Part shown: positions 35,241-47,347 of the stretch, one piece after another
How positions within the stretch are numbered: position 1 is the first letter of the stretch
How the letters are laid out: the number at the start of each line of letters is the position of its first letter
NCBI GenBank assembly: GCA_018907035.1
Contig: JACCIC010000121.1
Span: forward strand, 957,501-1,021,500
DNA from: Sycobia sp. Sy_11
Taxonomy: Eukaryota > Arthropoda > Insecta > Hymenoptera > Epichrysomallidae
DNA: 64,000 nt
Direction: 5' to 3'
Notes under the pieces: generated by a model
The model's input: only the letters and a program-made list of their open reading frames with translations
Told to the model about the DNA's origin: nothing
The model's database searches: none
Program-made: the position numbers and the translations under genes

Positions 35241-38239
35241 TCTCAGAAACGGGAACTATAAACAGAGTGAAGAAAAATTTACTTTTAATATTATAGAAGA
35301 TTTATTATTTTATTGAATGAAAGTTAATATTTTTTCCGTTGTAAATGCAAAAAATTCTGCCTCAAAGCTACATAATAGCTTAATTTTCTTATATATTTAT
35401 AATAGCTATAGCTTCCCAAATATATACATCACGTATTATGCAATCTGTTAGCTTCATATTGATAATATTGTAAAGTGATATTGTAACCCGAATATTTATA
35501 ACCTTGTTATCTTCTATTAACATTTCATTGGAAACTTAGGCTGGTCGCGCAGTCTCCTTTTCACGGTATTAATACCCATTGGTTAACTTTGTAAATGCTA
35601 TCCAGCGTTTTTTTTGTATCGCTGGCTACAATGTTAATGTTAGGAAATTTTGATGGTGCTAGACATAAGTTCATGATAACTGCTTTCACTGCTTCATAAT
35701 AGTGCTGCTTCATAAAGATAACTTCATTTCAACTGCTTCAGAGAACAAGGAAAACGGTATTCGAGCTTTGTTAACAGAAAATAATCCCTTAAATAACTAG
35801 TTTCATCAAAATCTTCTATCTTAAAAAAAAAAAAAAAACAATTTGTCCATAGAATGCAATCACCTTATCTTTTCTAAATCGTTTTTTAGGTAGCTGTAGC
35901 TTTCAAATCAGTCTAGTGTCTTGAGCACATTTGTTATAAATAACCTAAACTATTTTATCTGAAAGATTAAGCGGATGTAGACGTTTACACATATAATGTG
36001 TAGAATGCTTTCTGTCAAATAATTCTGAATAATAAAAAGCTTTTATATTCTTTCAATTTAAATTTTCTAACTAATAATTAGAATGAAAATGATTATTTAT
36101 TTGAAATTGAATTCTCATTCTTAACGTTGGAAGTATTTTTATGTGTTGTTTATCATAGTTAAAATAATAAAATGTTCAAAGCCATGTTGATTTATAAAAA
36201 TCCTTCGACAATACTTATTTAGAATTATACAATAACTATAATATTATTATAATAATAGTGACATGAAATTATTATATATATATAATAATTTTTGTTATAA
36301 TACTTCATATATCTCATGCTATTTTGCGCGCGCGTCGATTTGTCGAACGTCGTCTGTCAGCTTGCCTGTACGGCAGACATTGTACTTCCGGCAACACACT
36401 ATATGACCGTTTTTTTATTTAAATATTTCCTCAAAATTACCATTGACACTTAACTTTCAAGATATCATTAAAATATTTAGGGAATAATCAATATGCGACT
36501 CATTTATGAATAGGATCTTTCATTTTTTTAATGAGCTATTAATGATTTAAATCTCATTTCCGGCGGGTCTCTCATAAGAGTTAATGCTAAATCAGGTTCA
36601 ATTTCTGATATTTCAAAGGCACATTCCCAAAACAGACTTTATTATTCTTTTGTAATTCTTTCAAACTATTTACGTTTCTTATGATGCTTCTTTTATTCTA
36701 TAAACAACATAATATCATAATATTGTATAAATATTAATTTTTTCGATTGTGGTCATTGAAACTTACCTCCGAATCAAAATGTTCATTTCCTAACCAGAAA
36801 CAAGGTTCCAGCTTTAAACCTAATTTCTACCTCTTTTTTAATTTTATTGACAATAATCACATTTTTCATTCGAATTTTTGCCTAGTTTAAGCTACGATAG
36901 TTGATTCTATTATTAATATTTAGTAACTACTTTCCAACCTGTTGGGAATTGTTAGATTTCTACCAGGGTATTAATTACAGAATTACGATTAGAATCAGAT
37001 CCAAAACAATTTCAATTTTTGAAATACTCAATTTTTTATTGTATGTTTATTTAGAAATCGGTAATGTAAAAGAATTGATTTCATTTTTTGACTTTATTGA
37101 TTATTTCGTTTATTGCTCACAAGTATACATGGGTAAAATATCCTCGTATTTGAAAAATCGAGCTCTTTTAATCGTAAAATTATTTTGTCATTATCTCATA
37201 TTCAAAAAACATTATTTACTTTTACGTCATATTTTTTGAATAAGCTTAAGATATGGAAAATTAAATATTAGTAAACAATCTAAAAAAATTTCTTAGCTGT
37301 AATATTTGAAATTTTTCAAATTAATATGTTTGTGAATAAAAAAACATTAAGCGCTGAAATTAGTTATAGTCATCATATATAGTTATCATCATATGCAATA
37401 TAATCCCTTATATAAATATGTTTATTGTTTCCAATTTTTTAGTACTTTTTATTTATTAATACATTTTAAATATAGTTCTTTTGCAATAAATAAATTAAAT
37501 GTAATAAATCGTCTTTTCCTTTACATATCCTTTTTCACCGATTCAATTGAAAAAGGCGTATACGAAGTACATTGATTGCTTCAAAACTAAGTTATAGTCG
37601 TAATAGATCAGTGTATTGAAAATCTTCTACATAGAATATTTCTAACTTAATAATAATTCTCATAATATTAAAGCTACTTTTTCCTTTTAAATTTACTTTT
37701 TATATCACTTTCCATAATCTTGTTGCAGACTTGTCAATTCGCTGTATATAACAGTAGTAATCATATTTTCAAATTGTCCAAGTGATTGTAAAAATAAGAA
37801 AATAATGTAAACTTTATTAAACGATGGGAAAATTCAATTTTCGTGAAAGAACAATATTATGAGTATATCGGAACGATTTCTAATTTGAAATGTATGTCAG
37901 GTTAATCTATGGAGGAACAATTCAAGTGTCGAGAGGAAGATTTGAAAAGACGAATAGGCTACTTAAGGGGAGCGCCTCTTTATTTCCTACCACTAAAGCG
38001 GATCAGGACCGAAGGTTGACAAGATTTTTCATTTCATTTTCCGTGACTTTCCCGTTATTGAGTGAGCACACTCTGAGTGCACTTTTTTCTTGACTTCCTT
38101 TTATTTCCTCCTGCTTCTTGCGTTTATCTTGTTCAACTTCTTTATTAGTCTCATATAGTTTTCTCACATATTTCTTACTTTTTATTCCGTACCTCTGAAT
38201 AAATTCTGAGTTTTTGATTGTTAAAAAAGAAGTTGAATA

Positions 38240-38240
<1 letters not shown>
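35241..38240. other. Non-coding region
   Basis: Very AT-rich. Includes a 17-base A run near 35824. The 112-codon frame at 36901-37239 starts at a non-ATG codon and has no domain signature. Confidence 0.5.

Positions 38241-38244
<4 letters not shown>

Positions 38245-38293
<49 letters not shown>
38245..38293. repeat. (TA)n microsatellite
   Basis: Uninterrupted TA run. Confidence 0.95.
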
Positions 38294-38297
<4 letters not shown>

Positions 38298-39510
38298 AAG
38301 TAAATTTTAATTGATTTTGGAAAAAATTCTGACGAAATCTAATTCTCTTAATTTTAATTCAAATTTTATAAAATAAGATATAAGTAGAAATAAATATAAG
38401 ATTTATAAAACGTTATAATCATTTATTACATTCTTATATTTAGCTTTAATATCATAAATTTTAATAAATGCAAATAATATCATTACATATTAAAATAATT
38501 TTTTTAATTATCATTAGCGTTTCCTCAAAATTATATTTTTAAAATTAATTTAAAATTATTTTAAAATTATTTAAAAATTAAATTTTAAAAACCAGCCAAA
38601 ATAACAAAAAAATTTTGATTTAATAACAAAATCTTTTTATTTCAAGAAAAAGGAAAAAACTAGACAGAATTGTTTCTTTTTTCTTAGTGAAAACTTGGAT
38701 ATATTGTACAGTTTCTTTAATTACTGTAATACATCACAAATAAACATCAAAGTAGGTGGAATGTATTTAGCCCCGTTGTCATTTAAGAAACAAAACATCT
38801 TTAAAATGTAATTATTTATTATAACATTGTAGTTTCATAATAAATTTAATTAAATTTTGTTGAGTAATTACCATTTTGAGCCAAAATTGAACTTATCTTA
38901 AAAAATGAGCAATTTTCTGCTCTTGATCATAACCTGGAATACTCGTAATTGATCGAGTGCATAGAAACATAAAAGTAAAGTAACTGCCCAAGTTACTAAC
39001 GGATCTTTTATATTCGTTAAAGGAGCACTTTTGTGTGCCTGAACTATGATAAATCAACGTTAGTAGTCGTAGACGAAACATCCTCATATATTCATTTAAA
39101 AGCGACTTGATTATATGTGTATAGCGTATTGACTATCATTGAGTCAATGATCAGTTCTTTATATCTAATTTCTGTTCGATATGACCTATGTAAATTTTTA
39201 TGTATATTTAAACCATTTCGAACAATAAATTCTTTTCTGCAAAAAGAGGAAAAATTCAAATATAAAGCAAAAGCAATTCAATTCAAAATAAAATCTAACC
39301 ATCGCGTGATTTCGAAGCATAAATAATGTATATTTATACGCACACACATACACACGCGCGCCAGCACACACACACACAAATAGGAATCACGAAATTCTTG
39401 TCGTACGGTTGGCCGTACTGGCTCGATCTGCTGATTACTGGCACCTATATTATTTTCACCCCGTGCTCACCGTTTTACCAACTTACCTTACTTACAAATA
39501 TTTTGCCCCA
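38294..39510. other. Non-coding region
   Basis: AT-rich, with a short CA-rich tract near 39340-39380. Nothing else is recognised. Confidence 0.5.
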
Positions 39511-39514
39511 ACGC

Positions 39515-39518
<4 letters not shown>

Positions 39519-39573
<55 letters not shown>
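39519..39573. repeat. (TA)n microsatellite
   Basis: Uninterrupted TA run at the left side of a CpG-rich block. Confidence 0.95.
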
Positions 39574-39576
<3 letters not shown>

Positions 39577-39719
39577 AAGAGGAACGCATTTTTGGACCCA
39601 ACATCCCCGTAGTCATGACTACCGAGGGATATACCAAGATAATCGGCACGTCCACTATGCCGTTCTATAAGCGAGGTTAGAAGTCTATATAATATATTTT
39701 TCTAAGAATCTCGCTAATG

Positions 39720-40240
39720 ACGCGCGTTTTTCCAGTTCCCGCCTGTTCGCAAGCCCGCTTGCCTCTCTCTAACCCGCCACTCCCTCCTCCCGTGGGGAGA
39801 TCCTGTGCGTGACCCAGTTGCCCCGGCAGCTATATATCTGACGAGAGAAGCGCTCGCGCGCTTTGATTTTCGCGCGGGGTGGCTGGTCGTGAGGGTGGCG
39901 GGGTAGGGAGGAGGTGTCTTCTTTGTCCAAGAATAAGCGCTCGGGTCGCAGGGAAGCAGCAGCCGGTAGTCGGAGCGACGACGTCGGGATAATTTCCTGG
40001 CAGTGTGCGGCTGCCTGCGCTTTGTACGCTCGTGCGCTAGAGGCTAATTCAATGAAAAATCCTCGTATCAAGTCCTGGCCAACTTGTAACTTCCATAAGG
40101 GCCTATTCGTCACAATTTCCGTCTATACGCGAGACAGGGTGCATTATATAAGCGCCATAGAGAGCTTTGTCGTATGCCATATAATAGCTTTATCGGTCCG
40201 GTTCTGTACGAGTTATGGGTATTGTACGTATTTATGAAAG
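39720..40240. promoter_or_regulatory. CpG-rich promoter-like island
   Basis: Strong local rise in G+C and CpG (GCGCTCGCGCGC, CGGGTCGCAGGG) in an AT-rich setting. A plus-strand TATATAAG box lies at 40145-40152. Frames on both strands show no protein family. It is promoter-like, but the next confident host exon on this strand is 13 kb away. Confidence 0.3.
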
Positions 40241-40366
40241 AAGGCTTGTGACTCCATCTCGACCGGATTTAAAATTTTTTTTGTCATTTTTTAAGGTAAA
40301 TCTTCGTTTAAATTTTTGCTTTTTTTAACAATAACATAATTTTAGAAACATGGATATAGTATGCGT

Positions 40367-40370
<4 letters not shown>

Positions 40371-40412
<42 letters not shown>
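40371..40412. repeat. (TA)n microsatellite joining a pentamer array
   Basis: TA run passing directly into (ATATC)n. Confidence 0.95.
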
Positions 40413-40414
<2 letters not shown>

Positions 40415-40731
40415 TATCATATCATATCATATCATATCATATCATACCATACTAATTTATAAAGACAAAGCGCGTTTTTGATTGTACGCGATAACCGAAA
40501 AAACTACTGAATCGATTGTTCTGAAATTTGACATATAGATTCTATATTATCTTCGAAAGGACATAGGCTATGTTTTTTTTTGAAAATCATTTTACTTTTA
40601 ACAATAAATTAAGTTAACAGTTTTAGTGGTCAGTTTCACCAGCGGCCACTAGGTGGCGTCTTGAATCACGAACATTAACTCAATATAGTCGGCTTAAAGT
40701 ATTAATACTACGCCAGCTCAAGTGAATGTTC
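40411..40731. repeat. Dispersed repeat, copy 2, left part
   Basis: Short (CATAT)n array, then the same ACTAATTTATAAAGACAAAG segment as copy 1. It is interrupted at AAGTGAATGTTC (40720-40731) by a LINE, and continues at 45207 with the same 12 bases. Confidence 0.9.
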
Positions 40732-41071
40732 TCGCACAAGCTCACAGTGATTCATCGTCAGTCATGAGACATCATGACATAACATCGACACATCAATTCT
40801 GATTTATCTCTTACATAACTTGTAATTTATAATTTATATAATCTATAAATTATAAGTTTGTAAGAAACTCTTTAAACTTTTTAAAACTAACCTGAAAAAT
40901 TTTAACTTTAATTTTTTAATTTTTTAATTTTAATTTTAATTCAATTTTAACTTTAAACTTGATTTTAATTTTAACTTAAATTCTCATCTATCTTAGACTC
41001 AAACTAACCTCTCTTAAATTAAACTTATATAATTTATATCTGACTTACCTCATTTTTAACTAATTCTATAA

Positions 41072-41118
<47 letters not shown>

Positions 41119-41283
41119 TTAGAATGTAATCATTCCTATATTTATATTTATATTTACATATTTAAATATTTCTTCATAGCTATAATCTCCTACACCCCAC
41201 CTTTCCCTCTACCCTTAACCCCCCCCCCCCAATCACAAACTAGAGGCAATCACCTTCTTCCACTCATTTGTAAGTCCGACTCC

Positions 41284-42345
41284 ATGGACATGGACACCGG
41301 CCTTACCACCGACCTCGACGGTCTTCCCCCCCCCCCCCAAAAACTGATAGAAATTATCATCGGGCTCCGGGATCACATTGACCGCCTACAAAATATAATA
41401 ACCACCACCACAACAGACCCAACCTACTCTCAATCGGTGGCAACATCACGCCACACCACCGGAACTTCTATATCATCCTCGTCCGCCACGGATTTCTTTC
41501 AGGAGGCAGCAATTTTCTGCACCCTCGCTACCAAAATAACCGTCTCCGAATCAACTCCGATCTCCGAAGAAGCCGAGTTCATAAAGTAAGGCCGTAAACG
41601 CATTCGCGTTGCCAAATTCGCACCAACGCTCTCCGATCTGAATTCTGACACTGAAAAAGAATCCACCATCGCTGTTCGACCCCCACCCCCCATCATCATT
41701 CGCCAAAAAATGATTTGCCCAAAACTAAAGATCGCCATAGAGAAAGCCGGAATCTCCGTTCGCCGGGCCGTCAACACTTCTGACTCGGTCAAGGTGTACG
41801 CGGCAACGGTAGACGACTTCAGGCACCTAACGGCCCGCCTAGAAAATACTAAAATACAATATACCGCCAATCAACTCCCCGAAGAACGGGACTTGGTTGT
41901 TGTCATTCGTGGTATTAACGAAGCCATCCAAGACGAAGACATCCTGAGTGAACTGAATTCGAAAGGTTACACCCCACGACGAATTCACTGAATGCGTAGC
42001 GGCGAAAAAATCTGGCCGCTAGTGACCGTTCGCCTAGACCCCTCCTCACCCGCCGCTAAGTCAATCTTCGACTTAAGCATCATCGGTGGACTCAACATAA
42101 AAGTGGAGGCAAAGAGGAAGTCGAAAGGCAGGCTGCAGTGCCGGCGTTACCTCAAATATAATCACACGGCAAACTACTGCCACACTGCATGGGCCTGCGC
42201 TTTTTGCAGCAAAAATCACGCCACTCCGTCATGTCCTCTAAAAGACAATAAAAACGCGCGCCCCACCTGCGCTAATTGCAAAGGAGAGCACAGGGCAACT
42301 TACAGGGGCTGCCCCAAAGCCCCAAAGAAGGACAAGCTCCCCTAA
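41284..42345 (+). pseudogene. LINE ORF1 (Gag-like, zinc knuckles)
   Basis: One frame from ATG 41284 to TAA 42343, broken only by stops at 41587 and 41989. The C-terminal part has three CCHC-type knuckles. The first (QCRRYLKYNHTANYC) has Tyr where the second Cys should be; the others read CAFCSKNHATPSC and CANCKGEHRATYRGC. Expected role is RNA binding in the retrotransposition particle. The N-terminal third is Thr/Ser-rich and low complexity. Confidence 0.85.
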
Positions 42346-42600
42346 AAACTAGCGAAGCCGGTAAATGCCCCTAAAATCGGTAACACCCCACACCGCAGCT
42401 CATACAGAAAAAGAGCATCACCCCCAATCTTCATAAAAATCGGGCAAACCCCACCCGCACCACATATGCGAGCATAGTGAGCAACAGAGCAGCATCAGCG
42501 GCACCGTTGCAAATCAACTCGCCTCCCATTGCGTCCGAACTGCAAAACATCATAATGCAGTTCGTCACGAACCTTACCGCCGCTCTCTGCAGACCTAATA

Positions 42601-44900
42601 ATGGCTAATTCCGAGATAAAGATCCTCAACTGGAACGCCAACGGCATCCTCTGCAGAAATAGTTCTCTAGAACTCCTCCAACTCTTGGAGGAGGAAAACA
42701 TCAAGATCGCCTGCATCACAGAGACGCACCTCAACCCATCCCACAAACTCTTCCTTCCAAACTACATCACGTATAGGAAGGACAGATAGCACTCTCACGG
42801 TGGGGGCGTGGCAATCCTCGTCAACAAATCCTACCGCCACCATGGAATTACAACTACCTCCATCTGCGAGACAATAGGGGTTGAAATTTCCCTCCAAAAG
42901 GGTCCCTTGAGGGTAATTGCATGCTATAACCCTCCAGAATTCCAAAACAACTTTAAAGATCTTGCCTTGCTTCTCAGCAGCAACACCCCCACAATTATCG
43001 CCGGGGACCTAAATGCTAAGCACCCCTCTGGGGGCTGCGGCTCCAGAAACAGCAACGGCCACGCCCTCCTCAGAAAAATAATTCGTCATGATTTTACAGT
43101 AGAAGCTCCTCCCTCTCCTACCCACTTTCCGGGCTCCCCACAACACGCACCAGACATTCTCGATATTTTTCTCACCTAAAATATCACACCACTAAGCGAC
43201 CCCCGGGGTATCGTTACACTGAGTTCAGACCACAGCCCGGTTATTCTCGCCTTCTATGCATCACACATCTCTCCCCCGTCACACACAGAACACATCGACT
43301 GGCTACATCTAAAATTCAACTTAGAGACGTCAGCCTTTCGATGCAGACCCATATTATCGATCTCTCAAATCGATGAAGAGATCACCACCCTGTCTAATGA
43401 CATTACCCACGCTGTTAGAATCGCTACATTCTCCCGCCCTCCACAGGGCACTAATAATAACCTCCCCGACGGTATTTTGAAGCTAATTAAGCAAAAGAAT
43501 AGAATCCGGAAGAAATGGCAACATCTTAGAACTCCACTTCTCAAAACCCAACTCAACTCCTTACAAAGGGACATCCACTCTTTGATAAACGAGCTAAGAA
43601 ACAGCCGCTTCAACGATTTCATCACTGAAGCCGAAACTCACCCCAAAAACGTTTGGAAGGTGATAAAATCGATACGAGGCAGTCGCCCATGCCTTCCACG
43701 ACTCAAGCAAAACGGCCAAACCTTCTCACTCGCTGAAGAAAAGGCCGAAATCTTCGCATCATCTATCAGCAAACAGTGCTCACCTCTACCCAGCGCACCA
43801 GAACTCTCACGCTTTCATGAGCATGTCACCCAGACAGCTCAACACTTCCTCCCTTCAAACAGGGACATAACCCCTACCTCCCCCATAGAGATACGCGACA
43901 TCATTCGCAGTCTTCAAAACAGGAAAGCCCCTGGTGCTAACAAAATCAATAACAACACACTAAAAATCCTCCCCCATAAACACATCATGTCCATCTGCAA
44001 TATCGTAAACGCAATGATGAGACATCAATGCTTTTCTAAGGCCTGGCAAACGGCCATAGTGGTCTGTCTTCCAAAAGCCGGAAAGTCCCTCAACGACCCC
44101 GCAAGCTATCGTCCCATCAGTCTTCTAAACTCCCTAAGCACAGTGGCCGAAAGCGTTATACTAAAACGCCTCTCCACTTCGGTCAGCAGAAAAAACCTCA
44201 TACCTGACTGTCAGCATGGGTTCCGCACAGGGCACAGCACCTGTCACCAACTTCTCAGAGTTACAGAACTCATTGCTGACAACATGAACACACAGCTGAA
44301 TGAATATGACTGAATGAACATGACAGCTGCACACAACGATTCTGCTGCTAGATGTCCAGCAAGCCTTTGCAATCTTCATCTCTCGTAAAAACCGCACCCC
44401 TCCAAACATAACGATCAAAGGCTCCTTCATCCCGTGGAGCCAATTGGTCAAATACCTCGGAGTCACGTTCGACAGGAAGCTATCCTGGAACAAATAGCTC
44501 CGCCTCACCAGGAGCAAAATTCTAGAAGCCTTCTTAAAGCTCAAACCTTTCTTCCACAGCAAAACCCTGTCAGCCAGAACAAAGGCCAGAGCCTTCTCCG
44601 CCACCATCAGGAGCATTGCCACATATGCCATCCCCATCTGGGGGACCATCCCCCTAGAAAGACTGCAGCGACTCCAAGGCACCTACATGAGGCTGCTACT
44701 CTCTTCCCTGAACACCCCTTGGTACTTAAGGAAACTAACCTTCTTGCTATCAACGATTACGCGAAAAAATTCGTCAAAAATCTGAGAGAATCAATGAAAC
44801 AGCACCCGAACTCAGGAATCCAATCCCTGAGTAGTATCCGTCCTAAATCGACGTATCGCTACAGGAGGCCTTGCCACCTTATCAACGATCCGTAACCCCA
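42601..44900 (+). pseudogene. LINE ORF2 (endonuclease and reverse transcriptase)
   Basis: Starts ATG 42601. AP-endonuclease motifs in order: LNWNANGI, ITETHL, IAGDLNAKH and SSDHSPV. RT motifs follow: KAPGANKINNNTLK, SYRPISLLN and CQHGFRTGHST. In-frame stops lie at 42787, 43177 and 44311. Near 44345-44375 the motif A region LLLDVQQAF runs straight into IFISRKN. That joins the start of the palm to a region past motif C, so the YADD box is deleted. VKYLGVTFDRKLSW and the thumb follow in shifted frames. No active enzyme is possible. Confidence 0.9.
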
Positions 44901-45206
44901 TCAGCCACCACCAGCCACTCCGTGCTTCGTTTTCGTACGTAAGCCTCTGCCCCCAAGAAGGCAGAGCCCCTAAAATCACCAATTCCTCACCCCTATCCAC
45001 ATCCCACTCCTACTCCCCCCACCCCCTACACCGTTCCGTTTAATAATATTTATCCCAACAGGTAAAGGGAATGATACCTCCGGGTAGGAATCCCTGCGTG
45101 GAGGGGTTTTAGTCGGTAGGCATGCGAGCAAAGGCTCCATGAATCCTACACTACCTCTCTTAGAGACGTGTCTTTAGAAGATTTCCCCTCCCCGCGTCAC
45201 AAAAAA

Positions 45207-45480
45207 AAGTGAATGTTCATATTCAACTTTGGGATTCGTATCCCAAAGAAGGTGTGACGCTAGTCGGTATTACCTTTTTTGTTCTTCAGGTTAATCTGAC
45301 ACCTTATGGATATCTTGTATGGATGATTTTTGTATATTTTTGAATTTTTCTCACGTGAAAAATTCTCTCTCCCTCTCTCTCTCTCTGTCTTCTTTCATAA
45401 GATGGTTGTATACCAAATCATACTAAAAATAATTTATGAAAACAAATTATAAGAATAATTTGATATTTTTTTGAATATTC
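45207..45480. repeat. Dispersed repeat, copy 2, right part
   Basis: Resumes at GTGAATGTTCATATTCAACT with the palindrome-like GGGATTCGTATCCC, TTAGTCGGTATTACC-like text and a short CT tract, matching copy 1 at about 19350-19720. No minisatellite follows here. Confidence 0.85.
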
Positions 45481-46489
45481 TATTTTTTTCTATGCAAGAA
45501 GAAAATTGTATAATTATTTTGAAACATGAATTATACAGAATGTTCAAATAAAAGCATCAAAATAACCAAATAATTTTTGAAAAGGGTTCAGTCTACAATT
45601 TTCAGATTTTTCCCTTACTATTGAATTTTCAAACATAAATCAAATTATTTCAATATTGTAAGGGGTTTTCAGTATATATGTAGAGTTGTGGTCTTATCGA
45701 TTTTTATTTAAAAAAAATAAATTTTAAAAAATAATTAAAATTATTTAAATTAACATATATCTATATATACCATTTCATATAACCAAAAATGTAAACTTCA
45801 ATATAACTTGTTAGAAGTGATATCCAATATAAATTGTGCTTTAGTTTTTTACTAATATACATTTGTGAATTATTAATTATTTAAGCGAATGAATTGAAGT
45901 TAATTTCTATTGGGGCCCCTCTTTGATACGTCAACAAGTACAACCTCCTTAAAACTATTATTTATTTAACCTATTTAAATCATGACAAAATTTCGAAATT
46001 TCAAATTCAAATTTTAATGCTAATTTATAATTATAAAAATTGATATATTTATTTTGACCATTACTTCCGTCAGCGATTCTACTACTTCTATATGAATTTA
46101 TACTTTTCTTTATATAAATTCAATTTTCTACTATATTAGTTTGATCAATGTTGTACTTCTTTTTTCCGAATCTAAAACAAACTTATTTCTTTGGTTTTTT
46201 AAAATTATCCGATGGGTTTTGGCAGTACAGGATGTAATTGAAAATTTTCTTTTAAAAAAGTGCTACGTGTCAAAAAATGACATTTCGTTTTTAAATGATG
46301 TTTTCAATTGTATTAAACTGGTGACTCCAATAACTTTTTCTACCATTCAAAAATGGATTTCAAGATTGCAATTTCAAGATTTTTCAATTCTGATGGATTT
46401 GGCAAACTGTACAACTAGGTGAAGTTAATTTTTGAAACCGAATGTAGATTTTCTTACAATCATATTGATTAAATTGTTATAGTTAAATA
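45481..46489. other. Non-coding region
   Basis: AT-rich. The 93-codon frame at 46141-46422 has no recognised domain. Confidence 0.5.
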
Positions 46490-47210
46490 TATTATATCAT
46501 ATCATATCATATCTTATCATATAATATCAAATCATATTTCATATTGTACCATACTTCATATCATATCATACACTAATTTATAAAGACAAACCGTGTTTTT
46601 GTTTGTACACGATAACTGAAAAAACTATTGAACCGATTGTTCTGAAATTTGACATATAGATTCTATATGATCTTGAGAAGGGCATAGGTTATGTTTTTTA
46701 TGGAAAATTATTTTAGTTTCATCAATAAATTAATAAGTTAATGGTTGTAACAATCAATTTGACCAGCGGCCAGTAGGTGGCGTCTTAAATCACGAACATC
46801 AACTCAAAGTAGTCCGCTTAAAGTATTAATACCAGGCCAGCTCAAACGAATGTTCATACCCAACTTTGGGATTCGTATCCTAAAGAAGGTCTGGCATTAG
46901 TCGGTATTACGTGGCACTAACTCACACCTTATGGAGATCTTTTGATTTTTGTAAATTTTATTTTCTCTTACCTGAGAAAATCTCTCTCTCTCCGTCTCTA
47001 TATACACATTTGACATTTTCTACTGAGAATATTGTATTCGCATGTACGGGCGGTTGATTACGATATTCCGTTGCCTTAAGACGATTTATATATGCAATTG
47101 TATGTTTCGATAATAGAATGCGATGTCCAGGTGTATCTGGGCGATTTCTACGGGAAATATTATATTTAGTTGACAGAAAACGACGCCCAGATATAAATAC
47201 ACCGATATAT
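46490..47210. repeat. Dispersed repeat, copy 3 (with minisatellite)
   Basis: Degenerate (TATCA)n, the shared segment from ACTAATTTATAAAGACAAAC, a short CT tract, then at about 47030-47200 minisatellite units (GGCGGTTGATTACGATAT...). These are colinear with the start of the copy 1 array, so the two modules belong to one element. The right end is cut off near the R1-like LINE. Confidence 0.85.
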
Positions 47211-47347
47211 ATATATATATAGGTGTATTCATAAATACACATACACGCACGTATCTTTCATATGTCTAATTCATAAAAACAAAGAAAATATTTTTGCATA
47301 TATGGTGTGCATATAAAAGGTGTATAAAAGATGGATAAATATAAAAG

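Larger units (their letters stand above)
40732..45206 (+). mobile_element. Jockey-type non-LTR retrotransposon, 4.5 kb, dead
   Basis: Inserted in dispersed repeat copy 2 with a 12-bp target duplication, AAGTGAATGTTC, at 40720-40731 and 45207-45218. It starts TCGCACAAGCTC and ends in a short A run. Order: 5' leader (with a TA run at 41075-41114), ORF1 nucleic-acid-binding protein, ORF2 endonuclease plus reverse transcriptase, and a 3' leader. Base composition is C-rich and unlike the flanks. ORF1 and most of ORF2 each keep a single frame with a few in-frame stops; the RT core is deleted. Known mechanism of the family: target-primed reverse transcription. Confidence 0.92.

Noticed and set aside
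36901..37239. 112-codon open frame
   Set aside because: Starts at a non-ATG codon, AT-driven composition (Phe, Ile, Tyr, Leu), no domain signature and no splice context.
39769..40113. 114-codon minus-strand frame in the CpG-rich block
   Set aside because: Open frames are expected by chance in GC-rich DNA; no motif or splice support, and a plus-strand frame overlaps it.
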